Shown piece after piece: positions 34,366 through 43,836 of a stretch of DNA of 64,000 nucleotides. The notes beneath the pieces are model-generated. The model was not told where the DNA came from. It saw nothing but the letters and a program-made list of their open reading frames with translations, and did not search any database. Both the position numbers and the translations under genes were made by a program. The stretch lies in the NCBI GenBank assembly GCA_008933765.1, contig WBUK01000009.1, forward strand, positions 1 to 64,000, given 5' to 3'. Position 1 is the stretch's first letter. Every line of letters begins with the position of its first letter. This DNA is from Ignavibacteriaceae bacterium. Lineage in GTDB: Bacteria; Bacteroidota; Ignavibacteria; Ignavibacteriales; Ignavibacteriaceae.

Positions 34366-34931
34366 TGCCCTATATCCGAAAGCCTGAACCACCATCGGAA
34401 CCGACCCGGGAGAGGATCATCAAGACGGCTTCCGCTCAAATTTTGCTGAAAGGCATTAAAAACACGAGCCTTGCCGAGATTGCGAAAGCGATAAAAATCA
34501 GCAAAGGGACTCTTTATTATCATTTTCGCTCGAAAGAGAACTTAATTGAAGAAATTGCCCGCGCAAATTTTGAGCAGATTTCCGCCCGGATTAAAGAAGA
34601 ATTGAGCAAACACACGGTTAAAAAGGGGAGAGACGCAGTTTCAATTGTGTTGGAGGCTTTAACGGTTGAACGAAAGAATGCAAAAATTGTGCACCTCATA
34701 TTTCTCGAGATTTTGCACGGCAACCGAAAATTAGGGATGAAAGTGCTGAAAATTTACCAGGAAATGAAAAAAAACATATACGAGGCATTGCTTCCGTTTT
34801 GCAAAGAACCCATTGACGCCGCCCGGTTAACCGCCATTATTGTAGCTCTTGCCGAAGGCGCCAACCTTGGTAATATGCTCGGCATGAACGAGGTCAATAC
34901 CTCAGATGCCGTTAAGTATCTGAAGGTGTGA
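34365..34931 (+). CDS. TetR-family transcriptional regulator
   Basis: 188 residues. The N-terminal helix-turn-helix is standard: RERIIKTASAQILLKGIKNTS then LAEIAKAIKISKGTLYYHFRSKENLIEEI (about 38-66). The C-terminal part is a ligand-binding helical domain whose effector is unknown. Its ATG overlaps the peptidase stop (TGATG), so the pair is co-transcribed, though regulation of the peptidase by it is only inference. Confidence 0.93.
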   Translation: MPYIRKPEPPSEPTRERIIKTASAQILLKGIKNTSLAEIAKAIKISKGTLYYHFRSKENLIEEIARANFEQISARIKEELSKHTVKKGRDAVSIVLEALTVERKNAKIVHLIFLEILHGNRKLGMKVLKIYQEMKKNIYEALLPFCKEPIDAARLTAIIVALAEGANLGNMLGMNEVNTSDAVKYLKV

Positions 34932-35039
34932 AAGTACACTGTTTTATTTGACTTGTTAGTTGTTAAAAGGTTTGATACAACCATTCGGTTAATCAAGCAA
35001 TTTTAGATTAGAAAAAATTCCAATTCTCTGAGAATAAAA

Positions 35040-36491
35040 ATGAAAATTTGTATATCAAATTTTGGCCCCATCAAAAAATTTGAGATCGATCTTTCAAAAA
35101 AAATCACTCTGATTTACGGTGAAAATAACATCGGAAAGAGTTATGCTATGAGCATTGTATATATGCTGTTGAAAGCTCTTTCCAATGTTGAAGTTAAAAG
35201 AGAAAGGATTAATGAATTTGGCTCACTTTTTAGTTCAAGAGAAAAAGCGGATTTTGAAGAAGCTATGGAAGTGATTGGGAAAGATTTCGTTTCCGAAAGC
35301 ATATCCGACCGGAACTTAGACTTATTTCGAAATCATCTATCTCATTTTATTGAGAGTATTTTATCTGAAACCTTTGTCAGATCGTTTCGAGAGTATCTAT
35401 CTTCTTCTTACGGCAATTACGATTGGATTAGAAATCAATTCGCTCGCAAGAGTATTTCTCCGGAAATTGAAATATTAACTAAATCGTTTAATATCTCACT
35501 AAAGATTAATGACGAGGGGAGTAATTCTAATGTAATAAGAGTTGATTTTGCAAATGATTTTTTTACAGAAATTTGCGAGGATTTAAGTCGGACAGAGAAT
35601 TTTTCTCCAAATTTTTATGATAAAATTTATCGAAAGTTCTTTATTGAGCTTTTCAATCAAGTTAGAGAAAATAGTTTTAATCTTAACTATTTGCCTGCAG
35701 CTCGATCGGGGATCTATTTTGGCTTTAGCAATTTTGGCACATTTATCGCAAAAATCAATCTTTGTCAGCGTGGAAAAGAGCAGCTTTCATTTACAATCCC
35801 TCACACTACTGTTCCGATATCAGACTTTATTTTGAAGTTTAGTGAAGCGAAAATTGATTTCGTTAAAAATAAATTTTCGACCATTGCGGGAAAAATCGAA
35901 ACTCAGATTCTTAAAGGAACTGTAGAACTTGAAAAAGAAACAGGCAAAATCAGATACTTTTCGGACGAAATTGGGAAGGTGTTCGAACTGTCGAATACTT
36001 CTTCAATGGTCAGTGAAATAAGTATTTTAACCGCATTTATAAAATTTATACTTTATGAAGAAAAGGTTAATGGTTTCAGAGGGCGACAAACGGAGGTTGA
36101 AAAAGGCAATGTTAATTCTTTACATTCACAACCGCTCCTTTTTATTGAAGAACCCGAAGCACATCTTCATCCGAAAACTCAAATCAAACTGATGAAATTG
36201 TTGATTGAATTGTCAAAAGCCGGAGTGCAAGTCATAATGACTACGCATAGTGATTTTATGCTAAATACTTTGAGCAACCAAATTTTATCAGAAAAAATAA
36301 AGAGCAACGATGTTGGTTCGATTCTTATGGTGTTTTCGAAAGAAGGAAGTGTTTCATCAGATAAAATGCAACCGCAAGAAGATGGTATAAGAGATCAAAA
36401 TTTTTTAAAAACTACTGAAGAGTTATATCGGGAAAGAATAAGATTGCATGAAAAGCGCAACGCAAAACTTGACAGCAAAGATCGCAAATGA
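35040..36491 (+). CDS. AAA-family ATPase (AAA_15/OLD-like)
   Basis: 483 residues. Walker A is GENNIGKS (27-34) in the N-terminal context ISNFGPIKKFEIDL, typical of SMC/OLD-like ABC ATPases with split cores. The C-terminal core has LLFIEEPEAHLHP (E370-E371) and TTHSDFMLN for Walker B and H-loop. No TOPRIM or nuclease domain is present, so it lacks the effector of classical OLD. Such ATPases often belong to defence pairs, but the next ORF is only a 37-residue stub. A/T-rich like the accessory segment at 1-5000. Confidence 0.8.
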   Translation: MKICISNFGPIKKFEIDLSKKITLIYGENNIGKSYAMSIVYMLLKALSNVEVKRERINEFGSLFSSREKADFEEAMEVIGKDFVSESISDRNLDLFRNHLSHFIESILSETFVRSFREYLSSSYGNYDWIRNQFARKSISPEIEILTKSFNISLKINDEGSNSNVIRVDFANDFFTEICEDLSRTENFSPNFYDKIYRKFFIELFNQVRENSFNLNYLPAARSGIYFGFSNFGTFIAKINLCQRGKEQLSFTIPHTTVPISDFILKFSEAKIDFVKNKFSTIAGKIETQILKGTVELEKETGKIRYFSDEIGKVFELSNTSSMVSEISILTAFIKFILYEEKVNGFRGRQTEVEKGNVNSLHSQPLLFIEEPEAHLHPKTQIKLMKLLIELSKAGVQVIMTTHSDFMLNTLSNQILSEKIKSNDVGSILMVFSKEGSVSSDKMQPQEDGIRDQNFLKTTEELYRERIRLHEKRNAKLDSKDRK

Positions 36492-36561
36492 TGCAATCTT
36501 GAAAAAATTTCTGTGCCAAAAATGCAGCGAGCATGGTTCAGAGGTTATGACTCTCAAATAG
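36448..36561 (+). pseudogene. Short ORF overlapping the ATPase end; possible stub of a lost partner
   Basis: 37 codons from ATG 36448 in another frame, overlapping the ATPase by 44 bases. It reads MKSATQNLTAKIAND then a Cys-rich bit (FLCQKCSEHGSE) and stops. An overlapping start is typical of two-gene ATPase modules, so this could be what remains of a second gene. It could equally be chance. Confidence 0.2.
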
Positions 36562-36855
36562 TCTTCAAATATTTTATGGAACCTATCTCCCGGCTTGGCA
36601 GAAATCTGATGATTGACTTTAGAAAAACTCCGCTAAAAATCCAAAAATGCAAGTAAAAAATCCACAAAAAATTCTAAAAACTTCTAAAAACTTCTAAAAA
36701 ACCATTGAAATTCACTCTTGTTATTTCCTCTTTTATCGGTAAATTGTAACTTGTTTTTTTTTGTAATCAACAACCAAAGGTTTTAGCAATAATTATTGTG
36801 AATAATTACTTTCTAAATAAGCAAAGAATCCGGTAATCAACAACCAAGGATAAAA
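36492..36855. other. 364-base A/T-rich spacer before the OPT transporter
   Basis: Holds the stub to 36561, direct repeats of ACTTCTAAAA near 36680-36702, and a duplicated leader: GTAATCAACAACCAA occurs at about 36761-36776 and again at 36833-36847, the second just before the ATG of the transporter. No other gene seen. A promoter for the peptide operon is expected here. Confidence 0.5.
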
Positions 36856-38805
36856 ATGGCACAAAACGGACAAAATGTGAAGGCGTTCAAGCCGTACATA
36901 TCAGCGACGGATTTCATACCAGAGTTCACTCCCAAAGCGATAATACTCGGTGCGATATTCGGTATCATTTTTGGTGCGGCTACAGTATATTTAGGCTTAA
37001 AAGTAGGTCTGACGGTAAGTGCGTCGATCCCGATTGCAGTGTTGGCAATTGCGGTTTTCAAGAAGATCGGTAACTCCACCATATTAGAAAATAACATGGT
37101 GCAAACGATCGGTTCAGCGGGTGAATCTGTTGCAGCGGGTGTTGTATTCACTATCCCTGCACTTCTTTTTTTAGACGGCGGGATAGAATATTTCGAATAC
37201 TTCCAGGTACTTGTTCTTGCATTGGCGGGCGGTATTCTCGGTGTTCTTTTCATGGTGCCCTTGCGCAGAGCGCTGATTGTAAAAGAACATGGAGTGTTGC
37301 CCTATCCGGAAGGCACGGCATGTGCGGATGTACTTATAGCCGGCGAACGGGGCGGAAACCTTGCACAAAAAGTTTATTACGGGCTTGGTGTTGCGTTTAT
37401 CTATAAAGTGCTTATGTCAATTTTCGGCCTTTGGAAAGACACCCCTACACAATCATTTGATAAAGATTCGGCACTACCCAATGGAACAATAATGGCTGAA
37501 ATATCCCCAGAATTGCTCGGTGTAGGCTACATAATCGGACCCAAAATTTCGGGTGTGATGGTTGCCGGTGGTGTTGTTTCATGGTTAGTTTTAATACCGT
37601 TGATCACCATCTTTGGTTCGGGGTTAGAAACTGCGTTTCCACCTGTGAAAGATACTCTGATAAGGGATATGAGCGCAATGGATATCTGGAAAAACTACAT
37701 CCGATACATTGGCGCAGGTGCTGTAACTTTTGCGGGTATTATGACTCTTATAAAAACCATTCCGACAATCATCAGTGCTTTCAAAGACTCGCTTGGCGAT
37801 TTGAAAAATGGGTCAGGCGCCGGCACGGTAAGCAGAACCGAAAAAGACCTCCCAATCTCATTCGTGCTGATTGGCGCTGTTGTTTTGGTGGTATTCATGG
37901 CAATTATACCCTCAATTCCAACGAACTTCCTTTCTGCGATTATGATCGTGATTTTCGGCTTTTTCTTTGTTACGGTCTCATCAAGAATTGTCGGTATTCT
38001 TGGCTCTTCATCAAACCCCATATCAGGTATGACGATTGCCACATTAATGGCAACAAGCTTAATCTTTGTAGGGTTGGGTTGGACGAGCCATGCACATCAG
38101 CCGATTGCTTTGGTGGTTGGCTCTATTGTATGTATTGCAGCAGCAAATGCGGGCGCCACTTCGCAAGACTTAAAAACGGGTTATTTGGTCGGTGCGACCC
38201 CGGTTAAACAGCAATGGGGGCTTATCATCGGAGTTGTTGCCTCTGCGTTTGTTATTGGCGGCACGATGCTGATCCTTAATAATTCAATAGGTATAGGAGT
38301 TGATTCAAAAGCTTCAGCAAACCCACTTCCTGCACCGCAGGCAACATTGATGGCGACAGTGATAAAAGGATTGTTAAGTCAGGATCTCCCCTGGGGTCTT
38401 GTTATCGCCGGTATGGCGCTCTCGGGAGTGTTAGAGCTTGCGGGTGTAAGGTCTTTAACTTTCGCTGTAGGTGCTTATCTGCCACTTTCGACCACCGCAC
38501 CAATATTCATAGGCGGTTTGGTTAAATGGATGGTTGAAAGAAAAAATAAATCAGGTGAAGAAGACAGTGAAATTGGGCCCGGCGCATTATTCAGTTCAGG
38601 CTTAATTGCCGGCGGTTCGTTAACCGGTATTTTGCTGGCAATATTAGTTGCTACTGAAGTTGAACCCGGCGTGAATGTGATACAATACCTGAATCTTGGT
38701 CTTTTAAACGGATTAGGAGGTTTAGGTGACCTTATTTCGCTCATTGTTTTCTTAGGCTTGGGCGGTATGCTTTATTCGTTTGCTATGCAAAAGAGCAAGA
38801 GTTAA
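36856..38805 (+). CDS. OPT-family oligopeptide transporter
   Basis: 649 residues, almost all hydrophobic, with roughly 15 transmembrane helices. The family block GNSTILENNMVQTIGSAGES (about 76-95) and LPYPEGTACADVLIAGERGG are diagnostic of the bacterial OPT/YSL-like group. These carriers take up small peptides or metal chelates by proton symport. A dipeptidase and an MFSD1-like carrier follow, so peptide uptake is the more likely job here. A duplicated leader lies upstream. Confidence 0.93.
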   Translation: MAQNGQNVKAFKPYISATDFIPEFTPKAIILGAIFGIIFGAATVYLGLKVGLTVSASIPIAVLAIAVFKKIGNSTILENNMVQTIGSAGESVAAGVVFTIPALLFLDGGIEYFEYFQVLVLALAGGILGVLFMVPLRRALIVKEHGVLPYPEGTACADVLIAGERGGNLAQKVYYGLGVAFIYKVLMSIFGLWKDTPTQSFDKDSALPNGTIMAEISPELLGVGYIIGPKISGVMVAGGVVSWLVLIPLITIFGSGLETAFPPVKDTLIRDMSAMDIWKNYIRYIGAGAVTFAGIMTLIKTIPTIISAFKDSLGDLKNGSGAGTVSRTEKDLPISFVLIGAVVLVVFMAIIPSIPTNFLSAIMIVIFGFFFVTVSSRIVGILGSSSNPISGMTIATLMATSLIFVGLGWTSHAHQPIALVVGSIVCIAAANAGATSQDLKTGYLVGATPVKQQWGLIIGVVASAFVIGGTMLILNNSIGIGVDSKASANPLPAPQATLMATVIKGLLSQDLPWGLVIAGMALSGVLELAGVRSLTFAVGAYLPLSTTAPIFIGGLVKWMVERKNKSGEEDSEIGPGALFSSGLIAGGSLTGILLAILVATEVEPGVNVIQYLNLGLLNGLGGLGDLISLIVFLGLGGMLYSFAMQKSKS

Positions 38806-38806
38806 T

Positions 38807-39202
38807 TTGCTGCAAGTATTCAAAGATGCAAAAAACAGGAAGAAGCTCAAGGGAATAGACGCCCTTGAGCTTACCCCTGTTAAAATGCAGCGACACATCA
38901 CGAGAGATGGCAACTTGATCACCGTTCTTATCCCTCGTTTCAATTGGCAACCAATGCACAACCTGATGGTGAAAAACGGGCGCGACCCCGATTTTCATTT
39001 AGACCTTGATGAAATAGGGACCGAAGTTTGGAACACAATTGATGGTGAAAAAAAGGTGAGTGAGATCGGCAAAATTTTAAAGGAAAAATTCAAAGATAAC
39101 GATACGATCATCGAACGGGTTTCGAACGACCAGTCGTTGGTGAAATTTATTTCGATGATGTTTAATAATAAGTTAATTACTTTTAAAGAACTGGAAAATT
39201 GA
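38807..39202 (+). CDS. PqqD-like small protein
   Basis: 131 residues from TTG 38807, one base after the transporter stop; an earlier TTG (38780) inside the transporter is possible. The C-terminal half, LDLDEIGTEVWNTIDGEKKVSEIGKILKEKF, follows the PqqD/RRE-like pattern in which a conserved GxxxWxxI/LDG segment precedes a winged-helix domain that binds leader peptides. No radical-SAM enzyme or RiPP precursor is visible nearby. Its place between a peptide transporter and a dipeptidase suggests peptide binding, which is inference. Confidence 0.65.
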   Translation: MLQVFKDAKNRKKLKGIDALELTPVKMQRHITRDGNLITVLIPRFNWQPMHNLMVKNGRDPDFHLDLDEIGTEVWNTIDGEKKVSEIGKILKEKFKDNDTIIERVSNDQSLVKFISMMFNNKLITFKELEN

Positions 39203-39209
39203 GGTTGTT

Positions 39210-40670
39210 ATGGGAGATAAATTAGGAAACCTAAAACCTAAAGTGGTATGGGATATTTTCGAAGAAATGTGCGCATATCCGCGCCCTTCTAAAAAAGAAG
39301 ATGCCGTAATCGAGTATGTTTTAGAGTTTTGCGATAAACATGGTTTAGAATATTTAAGAGACGACGCCGGTAATGTTATAATAAGAGTGCCGGCAACCCC
39401 GGGCTTTGAAAACAAGAAAACCGTTATTCTGCAGGGGCACCTTGACATGGTGTGTGAGAAAAACGCCAATGTTGAGTTTGACTTTGAAACAGAAGGTATA
39501 AGACCCTACATAGACGGCGACTGGGTAAAAGCCGAAGGAACTACATTGGGGGCAGATAATGGAATTGGCGCCTCAGCCGCTCTTGCTGTGGCAGTAGATG
39601 AAACTGCAGAGCATGGGCCCCTTGAAATTTTGCTTACACTTGATGAAGAAACCGGTTTAACCGGTGCTACAAACCTTGGAACTGATGTGCTGGAAGGCGA
39701 CTATCTCTTAAATTTGGATTCTGAAGAGATCGGTGAAATATATATCGGCTGCTCCGGCGGAAGAGATACCAAAGCAACTCTTTCTTATGCGCCTGAAGAA
39801 GCCCCCCCGAACTACAATTTTTATGAAATTTCGGTTACAGGGCTTCGAGGTGGTCATTCGGGAATGGAAATTCACCAGGGCAGAGGAAACGCAATAAAAA
39901 TTATTGGAAGGCTTCTTAATATCCTCACAGAATATTATGTGTTAAGTGTAGGAGAGGTTAACGGCGGAAGCAAGCGAAATGCAATTCCGCGCGAGGCATT
40001 TGCCGTTATTGCTGTAGATCCTGAGGATGAAGCCGAAGTTCTTGAAGAAGTGGCGGAATTTAACAATATTATTTCAGCTGAACTTAGTTCAGTTGAGCCA
40101 TCGGTTCAAGTTCAGATTAAAAAAATGGATGAACGCCGCCCCGTTCTTGATGAAACTGCCGAAGATATGTTAGTGCTTACACTTTGCGCACTGCCGCATG
40201 GTGTGTTGAAAATGTCGGCAGATATTCCCGGGCTGGTTGAAACCTCAACAAATCTTGCAACCGTAAGTTGCAGTGATGGTGAAATAGTGATTGGAACAAG
40301 CCAACGCAGTTCCGTTGAAAGTGAGATTGAAGAGGCCGTTATGATGGTCAAATCTGTTTTCCAACTTGCAGGAGCGGTGGTTGAAACTGAAGACGGTTAC
40401 CCGGGCTGGAAACCGGATGTTGATTCAGTGTTGCTTAAAATCGGGAAAGAAGCATATATCTCACTTTTTGGTAAAGAACCCGAGGTTAAAGCAATTCATG
40501 CCGGTTTAGAGTGTGGTATTATCAAAGAAAAATACCCACACATCGATATGATCTCATTCGGACCGACGATGACCGGTGTTCACTCGCCCGACGAGCAACT
40601 TTTCATTCCGTCGGTTGAAAAATTCTGGCATCACCTCTTAAAAATACTGGAAACGATCCCCGAAAGATAA
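39210..40670 (+). CDS. pepD: Aminoacyl-histidine dipeptidase (M20 family)
   Basis: 486 residues, the normal length for PepD. Metal-binding and catalytic elements are seen in order: GHLDMVCEKN, GADNGIGASAALAVA, LDEETGLTGA, NLDSEEIGEIYIGCSGG, and the C-terminal AIHAGLECG. It is a cytosolic di-zinc enzyme cutting Xaa-His and other dipeptides. It sits between an OPT importer and an MFSD1-like carrier, which fits use of imported peptides. Start ATG 39210. Confidence 0.94.
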   Translation: MGDKLGNLKPKVVWDIFEEMCAYPRPSKKEDAVIEYVLEFCDKHGLEYLRDDAGNVIIRVPATPGFENKKTVILQGHLDMVCEKNANVEFDFETEGIRPYIDGDWVKAEGTTLGADNGIGASAALAVAVDETAEHGPLEILLTLDEETGLTGATNLGTDVLEGDYLLNLDSEEIGEIYIGCSGGRDTKATLSYAPEEAPPNYNFYEISVTGLRGGHSGMEIHQGRGNAIKIIGRLLNILTEYYVLSVGEVNGGSKRNAIPREAFAVIAVDPEDEAEVLEEVAEFNNIISAELSSVEPSVQVQIKKMDERRPVLDETAEDMLVLTLCALPHGVLKMSADIPGLVETSTNLATVSCSDGEIVIGTSQRSSVESEIEEAVMMVKSVFQLAGAVVETEDGYPGWKPDVDSVLLKIGKEAYISLFGKEPEVKAIHAGLECGIIKEKYPHIDMISFGPTMTGVHSPDEQLFIPSVEKFWHHLLKILETIPER

Positions 40671-40672
40671 CA

Positions 40673-41998
40673 ATGGCGAAATACGCAAATGAACTGAGCA
40701 CGAAACCAATTCCTGTTGCTATCAGGTGGTTAGTACTGATTCTTGTATCTCTTTCGATGTTCGGAAACTACTATGTTTACGACTCGATTGCCCCTGTAGC
40801 AGACCTGTTAGCCAAACAGCTTAAATTCACTGACTCTGATATCGGCTTACTTCAGGGGATTTACAGTGTACCAAACATCTTAATGGTGTTAATCGGCGGG
40901 TTAATTATAGATCGGATTGGCACGGTAAAATCGATTACTCTTTTCGCACTTCTCTGTTTCATCGGCGCCACTGTTACGGTAGCAACTGATACCCTTGGTT
41001 TCATTGGCGAAGTTTTTCGCTCGATTTTTGGAACTCACATAAGCAACGAATTGGTGGTGATGTCACTCGGAAGGCTGATATTTGGCTTGGGTGCCGAGTC
41101 ATTAATTGTGGCTGTTACCACTGCGTTGGGTAAATGGTTTATCGGGAAAGAGCTTTCATTTGCGTTTGGAATAAATCTGACAATAGCCCGCTTAGGCTCG
41201 TTTGCAGCCGACAACTCACCTACATGGGCTAAATCATTCTTTGATACCTGGAACCTGCCACTCTATATCGCCGTAGTGATGGCAGGTATCTCGGTGGTAA
41301 CCGCTTTAGCTTATTGGTATTTAGACAGTTACGCAAAAAGAAATTACCACATGGAACCTGAAGCAAAACAGGATAAAATTGTTTTCCGTGAAGTAATCTC
41401 TTTTAGCAAATCATATTGGTTTATTGTGCTTCTTTGTGTAACTTTTTATTCCGGAATATTTCCGTTCCGGACTTTTGCAATCAAGTTTTTCCAGGAGTAT
41501 CACGGGCTGGCAAGGGAAGTGGGGGGCATGTACAACAGTATTCTGATTCTTGCCTCGATGATTTTAACGCCACTGTTTGGTTTGCTTTCGGATTATATAG
41601 GGAAACGATCGCTGTTGATGATGTTTGGTTCCATAATTCTAATTCCTGTGTATATGATGCTGCTTTCAACAGATATACCTTCATGGATACCAATGGCGAT
41701 GATGGGTTTGGCGTTTTCGTTGATACCGGCGGTAATGTGGCCTTCGGTTGCTTTGATTGCTCCGCCTGAAAAACTGGGAACTGCTTACGGGTTGATGACT
41801 ATGATCCAAAACATCGGGCTTGCGGGGTTCAATTTCCTGATCGGTTGGGCGAACGACACAAGCGGGGGATATCAACTTGGGATGTACTTCTTTTCAACTC
41901 TTGGGTTTTTCGGCTTGGCGTTTGCGTTTCTTCTCAGATGGGCAGAAAGTCGCCCCGGCGGGCACGGGCTTGAATATGGTATGATGCACAAGAAATAG
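40673..41998 (+). CDS. MFS transporter, MFSD1-like
   Basis: 441 residues with about 12 transmembrane helices. The first half resembles the MFSD1 group: WLVLILVSLSMFGNYYVYDS near the N-terminus and GRLIFGLGAESLIVAVTT followed by GKELSFAFGINLTIARLGS. Vertebrate MFSD1 is reported to carry dipeptides out of lysosomes. With PepD two bases upstream, a dipeptide or amino-acid carrier is a reasonable guess; transport direction and substrate are unknown. The match is from memory. Confidence 0.75.
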   Translation: MAKYANELSTKPIPVAIRWLVLILVSLSMFGNYYVYDSIAPVADLLAKQLKFTDSDIGLLQGIYSVPNILMVLIGGLIIDRIGTVKSITLFALLCFIGATVTVATDTLGFIGEVFRSIFGTHISNELVVMSLGRLIFGLGAESLIVAVTTALGKWFIGKELSFAFGINLTIARLGSFAADNSPTWAKSFFDTWNLPLYIAVVMAGISVVTALAYWYLDSYAKRNYHMEPEAKQDKIVFREVISFSKSYWFIVLLCVTFYSGIFPFRTFAIKFFQEYHGLAREVGGMYNSILILASMILTPLFGLLSDYIGKRSLLMMFGSIILIPVYMMLLSTDIPSWIPMAMMGLAFSLIPAVMWPSVALIAPPEKLGTAYGLMTMIQNIGLAGFNFLIGWANDTSGGYQLGMYFFSTLGFFGLAFAFLLRWAESRPGGHGLEYGMMHKK

Positions 41999-42006
41999 AA
42001 AGTTAA

Positions 42007-42771
42007 ATGTTGCGAATTTCGTTAAAAATCATACTATTTTCACTTATTTTGGTTATCACCACACAGGCGCAGGCAACTAAATTTGGGTTTGGTTGCTTGG
42101 GCTTAGTGGGTGGTTTTGCCGGATATGAAGTGAAAAATTATGATGCTTCAGTTCTGAATCAATATGTATCGGCGTTCAATGATATTAGGAAAGACTCTCT
42201 GTTAAGCAGCATGAACGATTTTGGGAGTCTAAAGGGCTTCCGGTTGGGAATGAATTTAGTGAGAAACAGAATTTCGGGGTTGGAATACACTCTTAAAGTG
42301 TTTTACGAAACCCTAAATGAAGTAAAAGAAGCACAAATTAAAGGGCAATCCGGAATCTACACTAACAGCCTTGAGTTAAAACAAAATGTTTTTGGCGCCG
42401 GTCTTGAGTTAGGAACCCCTCTTTCTTCTATTATCAGCTGGAAAATTTTAGAGGTGGAATTTTCATACGGCACCGCTCAATTTTTTCGTAAAAGTGAAGA
42501 TATCAACAACCCCGCTACACGGGTTAAATACACTGTGGATAACTACTCTGCGGGATTTAACTTAGCCTCCGGATTCATTTTCTTTTTAATCGATAATAAT
42601 ATCAGTCTTGAGGGCAAAATGGGGTACTCACAGTTCAGCATAGGAAAAATGCATGATGAAGATGGAAACATATTAACCATTGCTGAAAACAGCAGTGTGG
42701 TGCCCGATAAAATTGTTTCTAAAGGAGGGCTTTTTTACGGAGTTCAGTTTAATCTCTCAATTCCTTTGTAA
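42007..42771 (+). CDS. Exported protein of unknown function, probable outer-membrane barrel
   Basis: 254 residues. A signal peptide (SLKIILFSLILVITTQAQA) is followed by alternating polar/hydrophobic stretches with Gly and aromatic residues, ending FYGVQFNLSIPL. That pattern fits a small beta-barrel such as the OmpW/OprF-like or porin-family groups, but I find no family motif. It follows the MFS gene by eight bases and may share its transcript. Confidence 0.5.
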   Translation: MLRISLKIILFSLILVITTQAQATKFGFGCLGLVGGFAGYEVKNYDASVLNQYVSAFNDIRKDSLLSSMNDFGSLKGFRLGMNLVRNRISGLEYTLKVFYETLNEVKEAQIKGQSGIYTNSLELKQNVFGAGLELGTPLSSIISWKILEVEFSYGTAQFFRKSEDINNPATRVKYTVDNYSAGFNLASGFIFFLIDNNISLEGKMGYSQFSIGKMHDEDGNILTIAENSSVVPDKIVSKGGLFYGVQFNLSIPL

Positions 42772-42773
42772 AA

Positions 42774-42824
42774 ATGAAAGAAGAAATTGGGCAATTAACC
42801 CAATCTAAGATTCATAACTTCTAA
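42774..42824 (+). CDS. 16-residue micro-ORF echoing the head of the next gene
   Basis: MKEEIGQLTQSKIHNF, starting two bases after the previous stop. The next real gene begins MNEEIRQQTQQ, so the first ten codons are an imperfect copy. It ends 14 bases before the real ATG. It is best read as a duplicated gene start that has since gained a stop. Translation unknown. Confidence 0.3.
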   Translation: MKEEIGQLTQSKIHNF

Positions 42825-42838
42825 TTACTGTTAGTTAT

Positions 42839-43831
42839 ATGAACGAAGAAATCAGGCAACAAACCCAACAAATTACGCGTAAAGAATTTGGTTCTCGCAA
42901 AGTGGTGTTACTTTTAGCGGTGAAAGTTCTGATTAGTGCCGGATTGATCTTCTACCTTACGAAAAGATTCTCGGATATCTCGTTTGCTACTCTGTTCGAC
43001 TTCAAATATTTCCTTCCATTTTTAGGTGCTGTTGTTTTATTGCCGTTAAATTTTTTTCTTCAGTACCATAAATGGAAGCTAATTTGCGATTATTCTTACC
43101 CGGCACAAAAACCCTTCGCTGTTTTCGCTTCGGTTTTAACCGGTATTGCAACCGGCTTGTTAACACCCGGAAGGTTGGGCGAGTACCCGGGGCGAGCTTT
43201 CACGATAAAAGGAGTTAAACTCTCAGAAGTTACTGCCGGTGCTGCAATTGACAAACTAAATTCGCTTTTGGTGATTTTGATTGTGGGTTCATTTTCGGCG
43301 GTTATTTTTCTCCATCAATACTATCTCGTCGATACAAACCTAATACTCTCACTGATGTTTTTGCTAACAGGGGTATATTTATTACTTCTTTATCTGATGT
43401 TGACTCCCGAATTTTGGCGCGGATTCTTAGGGAACCAGATAGCGAAGTTCAAATTCATCGAAAAGCATTTTATTAATTTCCACTCGATTGGGCTTTTTAA
43501 CCGCAGCGTTTTTGGGAAAAACTTTGCTTTATCGGTACTTAATTACTTGGTTTTTTCTGCACAGTTTCTACTGTTAGTATTTTCATACAACGGAGATTTT
43601 GATCTCCCCGGTGCACTGATGGCTTCTTCGTTAGTATTTTTTACAAAAAGTATGATTCCGGGAATAACGATTGGTGAGATCGGTGTTCGTGAAAGTGCCG
43701 CTATATTTTTTCTTGGGTTTATTGGAGTAAATGCAGGAGCAGCGTTTAAGGCCTCGGTTCTGCTTTATCTTTTGAATATACTTCTTCCATCCATACCGGG
43801 GGCAGTTTTCATTTTCAAAAAAGAAGGATAG
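42839..43831 (+). CDS. Flippase-like membrane protein (LPG synthase TM / UPF0104 family)
   Basis: 330 residues with about eight helices. TGLLTPGRLGEYPGRAF (about 105-121), AAIDKLNSL and the late TIGEIGVRESAAIFFLG are the conserved loops of the lysylphosphatidylglycerol synthase transmembrane family. Stand-alone members are thought to move lipid-linked molecules. Glycosyltransferase and deacetylase genes follow directly, so it could handle a glycolipid made by them. Confidence 0.85.
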   Translation: MNEEIRQQTQQITRKEFGSRKVVLLLAVKVLISAGLIFYLTKRFSDISFATLFDFKYFLPFLGAVVLLPLNFFLQYHKWKLICDYSYPAQKPFAVFASVLTGIATGLLTPGRLGEYPGRAFTIKGVKLSEVTAGAAIDKLNSLLVILIVGSFSAVIFLHQYYLVDTNLILSLMFLLTGVYLLLLYLMLTPEFWRGFLGNQIAKFKFIEKHFINFHSIGLFNRSVFGKNFALSVLNYLVFSAQFLLLVFSYNGDFDLPGALMASSLVFFTKSMIPGITIGEIGVRESAAIFFLGFIGVNAGAAFKASVLLYLLNILLPSIPGAVFIFKKEG

Positions 43832-43836
43832 CCGGT

